Shown: in pieces, positions 49,081 through 57,775 of the stretch
Numbering within the stretch: the stretch's first letter is position 1
Layout: every line of letters starts with the position of its first letter
NCBI GenBank assembly: GCA_034520725.1
Contig: JAXHNH010000024.1
Location: 173,350 to 237,349, forward strand
Length of the DNA: 64,000 bases
Direction: 5' to 3'
From: Gracilimonas sp034520725
GTDB taxonomy: Bacteria; Bacteroidota; Rhodothermia; Balneolales; Balneolaceae
Translations under genes and position numbers: made by a program
Notes under the pieces: generated by a model
What the model saw: only the letters and a program-made list of their open reading frames with translations
Databases searched by the model: none
What the model was told of the DNA's origin: nothing

Positions 49081-49303
49081 TTACTTGATGGAGCCGTTGA
49101 GATCCTTCGCAGTTAACATTTGTAGCCTAATGTGACTTTGTTGCGCTCAGGATGACAACATCAGGTTTATGCTGTAAAATCAGAATTAAACTAATAAGTA
49201 TGTGCCGAGCGATCACCCGGCTTTCCTGCTAACTGAAAATACGGTTTTTCCACGGGTATTACATCATATACCTGAACCATACCCAATAAACCCCTCTTCA
49301 CTG

Positions 49304-49481
49304 AAAACCGAACTATTGCTTGATTATTTATTCCAGCTCCCGGATCGCAATTCGGTCATTCGGTCCATCGGTGATTCGCAGTTCAGCTCTTTTTGATTAA
49401 CGATTCACCGAACGACCGATAAATCGAGGGACCGATTTATTTATTTGAAGGAATGGATATTTAAACCCTCGGCTGGCTCAA
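49304..49481 (+). repeat. 178-bp direct repeat, copy 1
   Basis: Nearly identical to 49595-49770. Contains an imperfect hairpin of TCGGTCATTCGGT against ACCGAACGACCGA. Small open frames in both copies are a by-product of the duplication. The gap 49081-49830 holds no convincing gene. Near its left end ATCCTTCG and CTCAGGATGAC are inverted (49102-49156), a word also found around the IS110 insertion. Confidence 0.9.
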
Positions 49482-49594
49482 CTGAACCACTCTGCACTGA
49501 AAATACAGAGGTTTGGGTGAGACTGAAATCCGCTCTCTGCATAGGGTTTCTGCTCCGCCAGCTGACCAAGAAGTATCTCGTCTTTTGCAAAACT

Positions 49595-49770
49595 AAAACC
49601 GAACTATTGCTTAATTATTTATTCCAGCTCCCGGATCGCAATTCGGTCATTCGGTCCATCGGTGATTCGCAGTTCAGCTCTTTTTGATTAACGATTCACC
49701 GAACGACCGATAGATCGAGAGACCGATTTATTTATTTGTGTATGGATATTTAAACCCTCGGCTGGCTCAA
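49595..49770 (+). repeat. 178-bp direct repeat, copy 2
   Basis: Second copy of the repeat, differing at a handful of bases and ending in the same ACCCTCGGCTGGCTCAA word. Confidence 0.9.
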
Positions 49771-49772
49771 AT

Positions 49773-49800
49773 AAAAAAGGGAAGACCATGCTTCCCTTTT
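49773..49800 (-). terminator. Rho-independent terminator of the coiled-coil/Nif3 operon
   Basis: AAAAGGGAAG and CTTCCCTTTT form a 10-bp stem with loop ACCATG; on the minus strand it ends in a T-run just after the coiled-coil gene. Confidence 0.82.
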
Positions 49801-49830
49801 CCAAAAACTATAAAGCAAATAGGCTTTCTA

Positions 49831-50565
49831 TCAGATAGACAGCTCATTTTTGGCTTTATCAAAGAATGACTGATCTACTACAATACGTCCACTGTTCTCA
49901 TCAATGATGATCTTATTCTTGCGACGTACTTCAACCTGTGTTTGTGGAGGCAGTGCCATACCAAGAGCAGCTCCGCGATCCATAGCCACAACAGCCATTC
50001 CGTTGGTCAATCCGTCTCGAAGTCGTGTATAGCTGCGCATGTAGCGGTCGTCTATCTCTTCTTCCACTTCCTTACGCTTTTTAAGCAGCTTGTCTTCTTC
50101 GTCCTGTGTAGACTTCACTACATTGTCCAGACTGCTGCTTTTTTCATCGTACATTTCTTTAGCAGCTTCAAGTTCCTTCTCAGCTACTTCAATTTCAGGC
50201 TCGATCTCTTCCTGTCTTTTCTCGATCTCTTTGATGCGGGACTCAGCATTTTCGATCACCTGTTTCTGAGCTTCGATCTCTTTGGTCAAAGCATCATACT
50301 CGCGGTTATTTCTTACGCTCAGCTGTTGGTCCTCATACTTCTCGATCTTCTCTTTTGAACTTTTAAGATCAAGCTTCAGGTTATCCAACTCAACCTGCAG
50401 ATTCTGCTTTTCTTCATTCAGGTTGTTGAATTTTGCCTCTTTACGGGCAATATCCGTTTCCAGGTCAAGTACTTCTTCAGGTAAGTCACCTCTTAATTGT
50501 TTAAGCTCATCAATTCGGCTGTCAATGTATTGCAGGTTCGCTAATTTTTGTAATACTTCATTCAT
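49831..50565 (-). CDS. Coiled-coil protein of the C4 zinc-ribbon family, cysteines lost
   Basis: A 244-residue protein: about 180 residues of coiled coil (many E/K heptads), then a C-terminal segment with G-M-A-V-V-A-M-D-R-G-A, L-P-P-Q and G-R-I-V-V-D. This matches COG1579-type proteins, whose tail normally is a CxxC...CxxC zinc ribbon. Here all four cysteine positions are replaced, so no zinc is bound. The start at 50565 follows the Nif3-like gene by ten bases; that arrangement (Nif3 then zinc-ribbon protein) is a conserved pair. Confidence 0.83.
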   Translation of the reverse strand: MNEVLQKLANLQYIDSRIDELKQLRGDLPEEVLDLETDIARKEAKFNNLNEEKQNLQVELDNLKLDLKSSKEKIEKYEDQQLSVRNNREYDALTKEIEAQKQVIENAESRIKEIEKRQEEIEPEIEVAEKELEAAKEMYDEKSSSLDNVVKSTQDEEDKLLKKRKEVEEEIDDRYMRSYTRLRDGLTNGMAVVAMDRGAALGMALPPQTQVEVRRKNKIIIDENSGRIVVDQSFFDKAKNELSI

Positions 50566-50575
50566 GGAGTGAGGG

Positions 50576-51637
50576 TCAACTTTGTTGAATAGTTTTGGGT
50601 TCGGGATCCGACACATATACCTGCATCGGATTAGTTACAGTGCGAGTGACCGATACTTCCACATTTTCAAATGCTTCGGTCAGCTCATTTTTCAGGGCTT
50701 CAGCAATAGGGAATTCACTTTCATAATGGCCTACATCTACGAGCAGGAAGTCATCCTTCTCGGTGAAATAGTCATGATATTTGATATCAGCTGTCACAAA
50801 AGCCTGAGCCCCTGCTTGGATGGCTTTATTTTTCAGAAAGACACCGGCGCCACCGCAAACCGCTACCTTTTTAATTCGATCCACATCACCGGAAAACCTG
50901 ATGGCTTTCACATCAAGGGCTTTTGAAACCAGGTGAAGAAATTCGTTCTTACCAATGCCTTTTTCCGGATATTCGCCGATCACACCCATACCAAAATTCT
51001 GTGTGGTCGATGCAAGGTCAATCACCTGAAAACTACCTTCTTTAAGCATGCCTTCACTTTTGAGGACATTCTTGAGCACCGATACATTGTGCTGATCGAT
51101 GATCGCTTCAAAACACTTCAAGCCGTCTTTGCGGTTGTTCACGGCAAAATAATGTGCTTCTTCAGCAGAATGATAGTTCAGTAGCTTCAACACAGCATCA
51201 CTGTCAGCATGTGAAGTAATGAGCCTGATCTTGCGGCTGATGGAATAGTTCTTATCCAGGAACCGGAGTTCATCAAGCCCAAGGATATTGGCAAGCACAA
51301 ATGATACGCCATCAAGGGCAGCATCCAGATTCGTATGTGCCACTAATAAACCAATATCGTTTTTGATCAGCTTATAAATGATACGGCCCTGCTCATCAGT
51401 TGGATTAATGCTTCCAATCTTACTAAAAATGAGCGGATGATGGGCAACAATGAGTTCACAGCCTCTCTCTATGGCTTCAGCTACAACGGCATCGGTCACG
51501 TCAAGGCAGGTTAGTACTGAGTTTACCTGCGCGTTTGGATCTCCGACAAGCAATCCGACGTTATCATAATCCATTTTTACCTGTGGTGGAGCCCACTGAT
51601 CGAGGAAAGTAGATATTTGTCGGATTCGGGTTGACAT
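50576..51637 (-). CDS. Nif3-like dinuclear metal centre protein
   Basis: A 353-residue member of the NIF3/YbgI family. Metal ligands are seen in A-H-H-P-L-I-F near 65-71, H-T-N-L-D near 97-101, and D-V-G-H-Y-E near 308-313. An inserted domain of about 100 residues (about 130-235) places it in the longer form. The family is sometimes called GTP cyclohydrolase type 2, but its activity is disputed. First gene of the operon with the coiled-coil protein. Confidence 0.9.
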   Translation of the reverse strand: MSTRIRQISTFLDQWAPPQVKMDYDNVGLLVGDPNAQVNSVLTCLDVTDAVVAEAIERGCELIVAHHPLIFSKIGSINPTDEQGRIIYKLIKNDIGLLVAHTNLDAALDGVSFVLANILGLDELRFLDKNYSISRKIRLITSHADSDAVLKLLNYHSAEEAHYFAVNNRKDGLKCFEAIIDQHNVSVLKNVLKSEGMLKEGSFQVIDLASTTQNFGMGVIGEYPEKGIGKNEFLHLVSKALDVKAIRFSGDVDRIKKVAVCGGAGVFLKNKAIQAGAQAFVTADIKYHDYFTEKDDFLLVDVGHYESEFPIAEALKNELTEAFENVEVSVTRTVTNPMQVYVSDPEPKTIQQS

Positions 51638-51840
51638 GCTATCTATCCCCTTGTTTTATTGAATCCGACCTTCTCGTCGAAGAAAAATGTTGAATTATGA
51701 CTTTGACCTTTATCAATCTCAATAAATAACCATTAATTACAATGTCTTTAGAGCTTCCAAAAATAAGGCTTATTGATGAATGATAAAAGCTTATCTTGCA
51801 GTTAATTACTTAGAATCCCTAAAAAAGCAACATTTTTGAT

Positions 51841-52545
51841 ATGAGTAATGAAGATATCGCTCAAAACCTTCGTTCAATTCACCAACAAATAGAAAAAACC
51901 TGTGAATCAACAGGAAGTGATCCCAAAGAAATAACCCTGGTTGCGGTCAGTAAAACAAAGCCCAATGAGGACATCCTGGAAGCTATTACCGCCGGACAGC
52001 TACATTTTGGTGAAAACCGCATGAAAGAACTGGAAGATAAAATGGCCAGTATTGAAAACCCGGATGTGGTCTGGCATTTTATTGGGAACCTTCAAACCAA
52101 CAAGATCAAATACATAGCCGACCGCGTAAACTGGATCCATTCCGTTGAAAAAGCCAAATACCTGAAGGAGATCGACAAGCGCGCCGGTCAGGCCAACCGT
52201 GTCATTAATGCCTTGATTCAGGTAAATATCAGTGATGAGAAACAAAAAGGCGGTTGTAAGCCGGAAGATCTTGCCGGAATTCTGGAATCGGCCCAGGAAT
52301 ACGAATTTGTAAAGGTAAAAGGATTAATGGGGATGGCTACTTTTGTGGATGATCCTGAGGAAATCCGTGATGAGTTCAAGCTTTTGAAGGAACTCTACGA
52401 TTCCCACCAAAAATATAATAAAGGCAGTGTTCAGCTTGAGCATGTTTCTATGGGTATGACCAACGATTTTAAGGTGGCCATCGAAGAAGGTTCTACCATG
52501 CTACGAATTGGCAGTGCCATATTCGGTGAGCGTAACTATGACTGA
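51841..52545 (+). CDS. yggS: YggS/PROSC pyridoxal phosphate homeostasis protein
   Basis: A 234-residue single-domain PLP-binding barrel. The PLP lysine is Lys38 in V-A-V-S-K-T-K-P; other marks are F-G-E-N-R near 57, W-H-F-I-G-x-L-Q near 79, and C-terminal L-E-H-V-S-M-G-M-T-N-D near 199-209. It buffers PLP and keeps amino-acid pools balanced. First gene of a run ending in punA, a common neighbour of DivIVA-type cell-division genes. Confidence 0.94.
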   Translation: MSNEDIAQNLRSIHQQIEKTCESTGSDPKEITLVAVSKTKPNEDILEAITAGQLHFGENRMKELEDKMASIENPDVVWHFIGNLQTNKIKYIADRVNWIHSVEKAKYLKEIDKRAGQANRVINALIQVNISDEKQKGGCKPEDLAGILESAQEYEFVKVKGLMGMATFVDDPEEIRDEFKLLKELYDSHQKYNKGSVQLEHVSMGMTNDFKVAIEEGSTMLRIGSAIFGERNYD

Positions 52546-52606
52546 TGTTAACCCGTAGATCAACTTACCTAAACAAAAACAGTAATTAACACAGGAATTA
52601 GGGCTT

Positions 52607-52927
52607 ATGTTATTTGGATTACCCTGGTTCGCCATTGTAGCTATCGTGGCCATTGGTGGCGGGCTTTTATACGCTTATAAAGAAAAAGAAATGGAAATGG
52701 AGTCAAAGAGAGTGACCAATATGCGGGAGCTGAGTGAGCTTCGTAAAATGGTTCATGATTTGGAATCACGGGTTGAAACCCTGGAATCGGACCTTAAAAA
52801 CCAAAGCAGAGGCTCTGTGAACACAACTTCCGGTTCATTAGGAGATATTGAAATTGATGATGAAGTTGAGGATCAAAATCCCGATAATTCAGGACCTAAC
52901 CGAGGTAAAACATCAACACGTAATTAA
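52607..52927 (+). CDS. Bitopic coiled-coil protein, first of a related pair
   Basis: A 106-residue protein with one N-terminal transmembrane helix (about 4-25), a coiled coil (35-68) and a disordered acidic tail containing G-D-I-E-I-D-D-E. Topology recalls PspB, though no specific similarity is seen. The next gene encodes a protein of the same design with the same tail motif. Between yggS and divIVA it may be an envelope or division factor. Confidence 0.7.
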   Translation: MLFGLPWFAIVAIVAIGGGLLYAYKEKEMEMESKRVTNMRELSELRKMVHDLESRVETLESDLKNQSRGSVNTTSGSLGDIEIDDEVEDQNPDNSGPNRGKTSTRN

Positions 52928-52935
52928 GGGGTTAT

Positions 52936-53292
52936 ATGACACCTGAAGAATTTATGATTGCCGCCATCGCCATAGTAGGGGGACTTGGTTTTGCAGGTTT
53001 TTTATTTTGGAATATATTCAGCCTGATCAAACAGTGGATCCACCGTAAAAGTGGTAACTCACAGCTCGACCCACAATTTTTCAAAGCCCTTGGGGAGTTC
53101 AAAAAGAATACAGAGCGTAAGATCTCCACTCTTGAGGCTAAAATTGGTGAGCTTGAAGAAGAACGCTATCGAGTGGAAGACGGGGACCATGAAAGTATAG
53201 GAGATATTGAAATAGAAGAGGAAGAGATCCGTTCATCTTCCAAAGACGACCGCGACAACGACAGCAATTTGCGTAACATGTTAAATGAATAA
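52936..53292 (+). CDS. Bitopic coiled-coil protein, second of a related pair
   Basis: A 118-residue protein: helix near 5-30, basic linker, coiled coil near 52-80 and an acidic tail with G-D-I-E-I-E-E-E. Only eight bases separate it from the preceding related gene, which it resembles in architecture and tail motif. Function unknown. Confidence 0.7.
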   Translation: MTPEEFMIAAIAIVGGLGFAGFLFWNIFSLIKQWIHRKSGNSQLDPQFFKALGEFKKNTERKISTLEAKIGELEEERYRVEDGDHESIGDIEIEEEEIRSSSKDDRDNDSNLRNMLNE

Positions 53293-53336
53293 ATGTTACT
53301 TTAAATAAGCTTAAGGACGACTAAAATCACTTATTT

Positions 53337-54002
53337 ATGAAACTTACTCCACTTGAAATTAAACAACAGACCTTCGAGAAAAATCTGAGGGGATACGACA
53401 CTGCAGATGTACAGGCCTTTCTGACTCTTGTTTCCAACGAATTTGAAAACCTGCTGAACAAGAACAAAGAACTTGAGCAGGAAATCGACAAGCTTCAGGA
53501 CCGGGTGAAACACTACGAACGTGTTGAGGATGCCCTTCACGAAACGCTACAAACGGCCAAGGAATCCGTTGAACAGAAAATGACCGGTGCCCGTCAAGAG
53601 GCTAAAAGCACGATCGAGAAGGCTGAGATGGAAGCCAATGCCATCATTCAGGAAGCCAATCACAATCGTCAGCAGATCAGACAGAGTATACTTCGGTTAC
53701 TGGATCGCAGGGAAGAGATCATAAACGGTATTTCTTCTTACCTCGATAACGCCAAAAAGTCTGTTGAGCAATTTGGAAATGATGAAATGGATGTCTTTAA
53801 GCTCCCGAAAGAAGTTAATCTGCAAGAGGCTATTGAAAATACGGGTAATGGCGGCGGAGCCAGGTTCATACTTGATGAGACTCCCGATGATGACCTGGAT
53901 GACGATAGTGAAGATGAAACCAGCTCCAGAAAAGAAGATGAAGATCATGCCTTCCCCCCCGGCAGTGACCGCTTGGATGACATTCTTGATGAAATAGACT
54001 AA
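53337..54002 (+). CDS. divIVA: DivIVA-domain protein
   Basis: A 221-residue protein. The N-terminal DivIVA domain shows L-T-P-L-E-I-K-Q-Q-T-F, G-Y-D-T-A-D-V-Q-A-F-L and a long coiled coil to about 150. The C-terminal part (150-221) is acidic and low-complexity. DivIVA proteins bind curved membrane and scaffold division or polar proteins. It is downstream of two bitopic coiled-coil proteins and 43 bases upstream of punA. Confidence 0.87.
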   Translation: MKLTPLEIKQQTFEKNLRGYDTADVQAFLTLVSNEFENLLNKNKELEQEIDKLQDRVKHYERVEDALHETLQTAKESVEQKMTGARQEAKSTIEKAEMEANAIIQEANHNRQQIRQSILRLLDRREEIINGISSYLDNAKKSVEQFGNDEMDVFKLPKEVNLQEAIENTGNGGGARFILDETPDDDLDDDSEDETSSRKEDEDHAFPPGSDRLDDILDEID

Positions 54003-54045
54003 AGCGGGAAATACCTGATCCTGAAAAATTATATTACAGCCCTTT

Positions 54046-54882
54046 ATGAAGTACGATACAGTTGAGGAATTCCGCACTAAAAGAGATGAAGCGGTCAATT
54101 TTATTAAAGGTGAGACCGATTTTCAGCCGGAATATCTCATTATTCTTGGAACCGGGTTAGGTCAGCTTGCAGACGAGATCGATACGGTTCATTCCATTGA
54201 TTACGACCAAATCCCCCACTTTCCTATTGCAACGGTAGAAACGCATGACGGCAAACTGATCTTTGGTAAACTGGGTGGAAAAGACGTTGTAGCCATGCAG
54301 GGTCGCTTTCATTACTATGAAGGCTACACCATGCAGCAGATCGCTTTCCCCGTAAGAGTAGCCAAGGCTATCGGAGCTCAGTCGCTGATCGTGAGTAACG
54401 CCTGTGGGGGACTCAACCCCAATTTCAAGCGGGGCGATATAATGCTGATAACGGATCACATCAATTTTCTGGGAGATAATCCCCTGATCGGGCCAAATGA
54501 TGATGAATTGGGACCCCGTTTCCCTGACATGAGTGAGCCGTATACCGAGCGACTCCTTGAATTAGCCGAAAATGTAGCACTCGAAAACGCTATTAAAATG
54601 CATCAGGGCGTCTACCTTTCCGCCAGCGGACCAATGCTCGAGACAAAGGCTGAATACCGCTACATGCGCCGGCTGGGTGCTGATGTGGTTGGAATGAGTA
54701 CCGTGCCCGAAGTGATATCAGCAGTTCATATGGGAATGGATGTTCTTGGTATTTCCGTGATCACTGACGAATGCTTTCCGGATGCCCTTGAACCGGTAGA
54801 GATCGAAGATGTACTGGCTGCAGCGGCCATGGCCGAGCCGAAAATGACTCAGGTTATTATTGAAGTGCTGGCGAGACTTTGA
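54046..54882 (+). CDS. punA: Purine nucleoside phosphorylase
   Basis: A 278-residue trimeric-type PNP that splits inosine or guanosine to base and ribose 1-phosphate. Marks: I-L-G-T-G-L-G-Q-L near 29-37, S-N-A-C-G-G-L-N-P near 115-123, G-P-M-L-E-T-K-A-E-Y near 193-202 (catalytic Glu) and V-V-G-M-S-T-V-P-E near 213. Last gene of the yggS run. Confidence 0.94.
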   Translation: MKYDTVEEFRTKRDEAVNFIKGETDFQPEYLIILGTGLGQLADEIDTVHSIDYDQIPHFPIATVETHDGKLIFGKLGGKDVVAMQGRFHYYEGYTMQQIAFPVRVAKAIGAQSLIVSNACGGLNPNFKRGDIMLITDHINFLGDNPLIGPNDDELGPRFPDMSEPYTERLLELAENVALENAIKMHQGVYLSASGPMLETKAEYRYMRRLGADVVGMSTVPEVISAVHMGMDVLGISVITDECFPDALEPVEIEDVLAAAAMAEPKMTQVIIEVLARL

Positions 54883-55483
54883 TCTTCTGTTAAATCACCT
54901 CTATGCTATGAACGCTGCGAGGACCTTCGGACGCTCGCAGGTTCACTCATAGTTGTCACTCTTGTAGGTGTCATGTTATTCGTTGACAAATAAAATATGT
55001 GTGCAGAGCTTATATTAAAAACTCAATCCCGGGGTTGTCATTTCGACCGGAAGAAATGAGTCCTGAAAGGCGAAAGACTGGAGCGGAGCTCAGAGCGAAG
55101 CGTCACCCACGAAGTGAAATCTACGGGGTTTGACACAGCAACTTAGCCTTTTCCAACCTGTGCAGATCTCTCAGCTTCATTCGTTCATATTCATTCACTC
55201 ATTACGTTCGAGATGACAAACAGGTGGAGTGCTAAAGCTAAAAAGCCAAATCTGTCATCGAATTATCTAACATCTACAACTCTGAGCGCTTTGGTAGTTG
55301 TACAATACGCTAAAGTTTTACGCGAAGAGTCTCAAAGTCTAAATTACTTTCTATACATATTAGGCTTTGATATCAAGCCAGTTGTCGGACACAGTCTTTC
55401 GCGTTCAACATGGTTTTCATAAAGTTCTTTATATGCGCTCAAGGATGACAACTTTTTAAAGCTTAAGTCGAAATCACTTTAAA
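54883..55483. other. Repeat-bearing intergenic region
   Basis: About 600 bases without a credible gene. 54910-54944 is the second copy of the 35-bp CGAGGACCTTCGGACGCTC repeat. 55034-55125 holds a TGTCATTTCGACCGG...GAAATCTACGGGG segment of the kind dispersed in related genomes. A 69-codon frame at 55213-55422 has no family features. Confidence 0.6.
54910..54944. repeat. 35-bp dispersed repeat, copy 2
   Basis: Matches 26123-26157 apart from two bases; same palindromic CCTTCGG core. Confidence 0.7.
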
Positions 55484-57616
55484 CTACTTGATCAGCGTCA
55501 GCTTTTTATTGGCGCTGAAATCTCCTGCAATTAGTTTGTAGATGTAGGTTCCTGAGGGGAGGTCACCCGCACTCAGGTTAAAGTAATACGTTCCTGCTCC
55601 TTTAAAGTCAGACACCAGGGTACGCACTTCCTGCCCCAGCATGTTGTATAATTTCAGATCAACTATGGCCGGCTCGTTCACTTCGTAGGGAATAACTGTG
55701 GTCGGATTAAAGGGGTTGGGATAGTTCTGATGCAATGCAGCTTTTTGGGGAATATCAGCTTGTTCATCAATTGAGGTTGCTACAAAATCAAAGGTATCGC
55801 AGGAGCCGAAGTAGTAGGCGTAAGTCATACTTTCATTATTGATGAAATAACCGCGATCCGCATCATAATATCCTACACATGCCTGCGGTACAGTTTCCCG
55901 GTCGGTCCAGTTGTTGCCATTTAAAAAATAGTAACCACCCTCTTCACCCGGCTCAACAGTAACCGTATAGGAATACACATGCCCTTCCTCATGCTGCATC
56001 GGTTCAATAGTCCATCCACTGCCGTTTTCAGCTGTGAAATCACCGGTCACATAAACTCCACTGCTCGTGTCCTGTCCCTCCATATTTACAGCAACAGTCA
56101 GTGTAAGATCCTGTGAACCTGATCCTGCTATGGCATCACAGGTTCCCCACTGATAACCCGTTTCCATATTTTCGTTTTCAACAGTAGTAACCCTATCACC
56201 AGATGTAGCGCAGGCTGCAGGAACTGACTCCCTGTTTTGGGGATCACTGCCGGCGTGGAAGAAACTTGTGGTCTCAGTTCCAGGCGACAGATACGTTGTG
56301 TAGCTGTAGATCCCATCCCCTTCATGATACATGCGCCTGGATTCCTCTGAACCGTCTTCATTCTCATCAATTGCGATGTACACTCCATTGGACTGATCCT
56401 GACCGTTCATATCCACTTTATAGATCACCTGAACAGAATTCATGTCTGCATAGAAATCGGAATTCATCCATAACCCACCACCGTTTCCAATAAAGTTATC
56501 GGTGAACGGCTCAAAGAAAACCACATGATCGTGAGAGGAGCCTGTTGCCCATGGAGTGGTACATGAAGTTGTAACCCAGGCCGATTCCCAAAATATCACC
56601 CCATCACCGCCTGAAGCCATGACCTCTTTGGTCAGGTTTACCAGGTAATCGAGTTGCACTGCCGGTGAAACGGGATCGTATTCCGGTGTGGTATCTGTGA
56701 TGATGTTTCCGCTGGAGTCAAAATTTTTATCGGTCCAGGGATAGCCTGTTTCCAGAATGATGATCTCTTTATCCGGATAGGTTTGTGAGAGTGACTCGAT
56801 CTGATCACCCACAGCTTCTATGCTGCTTCCATGCCAGGCGTAGTAATAGGAAAAACCGATCACATCAAAATCAGTGATGCCGTTACTGATCGCATTCTGA
56901 TACCACCAATCCAGGCCACTTCCCACTCCGGCATAGTGAAGAGCCACTTTGGTATTTACTGATGATGAAGCTGATACATCTCTTACGGCCTGAATGCCGG
57001 CATTGAACATCCTGGCATGACGTTGCCAGGAAATGCTGATCGGTTCCGTGGCATCAAAATTCTGATCCATAGATCGATGTGTCATCATCCCACTGTTGGT
57101 TTCATTTCCCACCTGCACCATTTCAGGCATCAGTCCCTCATCATTCAGATCAGACAGAACCTTGTGCGTGTAATTGTAAACGGAATCGGCCAGAGCCTGT
57201 TCGTCAAAGGCTACGTCATACCAACGGGAGGGTATCACCTGTCGGCCCGGATCAGCCCAGAAATCTGAATAATGAAAATCGAGCAGCACCTGCATGCCGG
57301 CGGCTTTACTTCTTTGGATGGTCTCCTTCACATCTTCGAAGTTGCTGTAGATCGGTTTTACCCCCGCAGGCTGATTCAAGTCTTCCTGCCAAACCGGATC
57401 AACCCACAAACGAACTCTCACCAGATCGTTACCACGCTCAGAATATACATCATAAACATCCTTAGGCTGCATCCATTCTTTGAAATCAGCCCCACAATCT
57501 TCCATCTGATTTACATATGACAAATCATTCCCGAAATAAAAATCCTGCGCTACGGCTGTATTAACCAGTAAAAGCATCAAAATAAAAAGTGAGAATAGAA
57601 TGAATGATCTTTTCAT
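55484..57616 (-). CDS. Secreted GH53 arabinogalactan endo-beta-1,4-galactanase with sorting domain
   Basis: A 710-residue exported enzyme. Signal peptide ends A-V-A-Q near 24. The GH53 barrel (about 26-390) has N-D-L-S-Y, the acid/base Glu172 in V-G-N-E-T-N-S-G and the nucleophile Glu289 in I-L-E-T-G-Y-P-W. Two tandem modules of about 100 residues follow (about 395-500 and 505-625), each opening V-x-M-x-G-Q-D and ending in W/F-G-x-C-D, likely carbohydrate-binding. The last 75 residues (N-Y-P-N-P-F-N-P, G-x-Y-x-Y) form a type IX-like secretion signal. It should cut pectic galactan outside the cell. Confidence 0.92.
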   Translation of the reverse strand: MKRSFILFSLFILMLLLVNTAVAQDFYFGNDLSYVNQMEDCGADFKEWMQPKDVYDVYSERGNDLVRVRLWVDPVWQEDLNQPAGVKPIYSNFEDVKETIQRSKAAGMQVLLDFHYSDFWADPGRQVIPSRWYDVAFDEQALADSVYNYTHKVLSDLNDEGLMPEMVQVGNETNSGMMTHRSMDQNFDATEPISISWQRHARMFNAGIQAVRDVSASSSVNTKVALHYAGVGSGLDWWYQNAISNGITDFDVIGFSYYYAWHGSSIEAVGDQIESLSQTYPDKEIIILETGYPWTDKNFDSSGNIITDTTPEYDPVSPAVQLDYLVNLTKEVMASGGDGVIFWESAWVTTSCTTPWATGSSHDHVVFFEPFTDNFIGNGGGLWMNSDFYADMNSVQVIYKVDMNGQDQSNGVYIAIDENEDGSEESRRMYHEGDGIYSYTTYLSPGTETTSFFHAGSDPQNRESVPAACATSGDRVTTVENENMETGYQWGTCDAIAGSGSQDLTLTVAVNMEGQDTSSGVYVTGDFTAENGSGWTIEPMQHEEGHVYSYTVTVEPGEEGGYYFLNGNNWTDRETVPQACVGYYDADRGYFINNESMTYAYYFGSCDTFDFVATSIDEQADIPQKAALHQNYPNPFNPTTVIPYEVNEPAIVDLKLYNMLGQEVRTLVSDFKGAGTYYFNLSAGDLPSGTYIYKLIAGDFSANKKLTLIK

Positions 57617-57775
57617 AATAAGCCAGTAACTAATGAGTGATATTTAAAATAAAACTTAATTATTTACCAAACCGACAGATTAATTATCCACAAAAAGCGT
57701 TATTTTTCCACAATGTATTGCATAACAGTCCATAATTGTTTTCTTGTAATAAACAGTAACTAATTGCCTGCCTAT

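Noticed and set aside
48795..49088. 97-codon open frame
   Set aside because: Lies inside the RNase P RNA gene on the opposite strand.
49202..49687. Two small open frames sharing an identical C-terminus
   Set aside because: The shared end is just the 178-bp direct repeat; no ribosome-binding site or family features.
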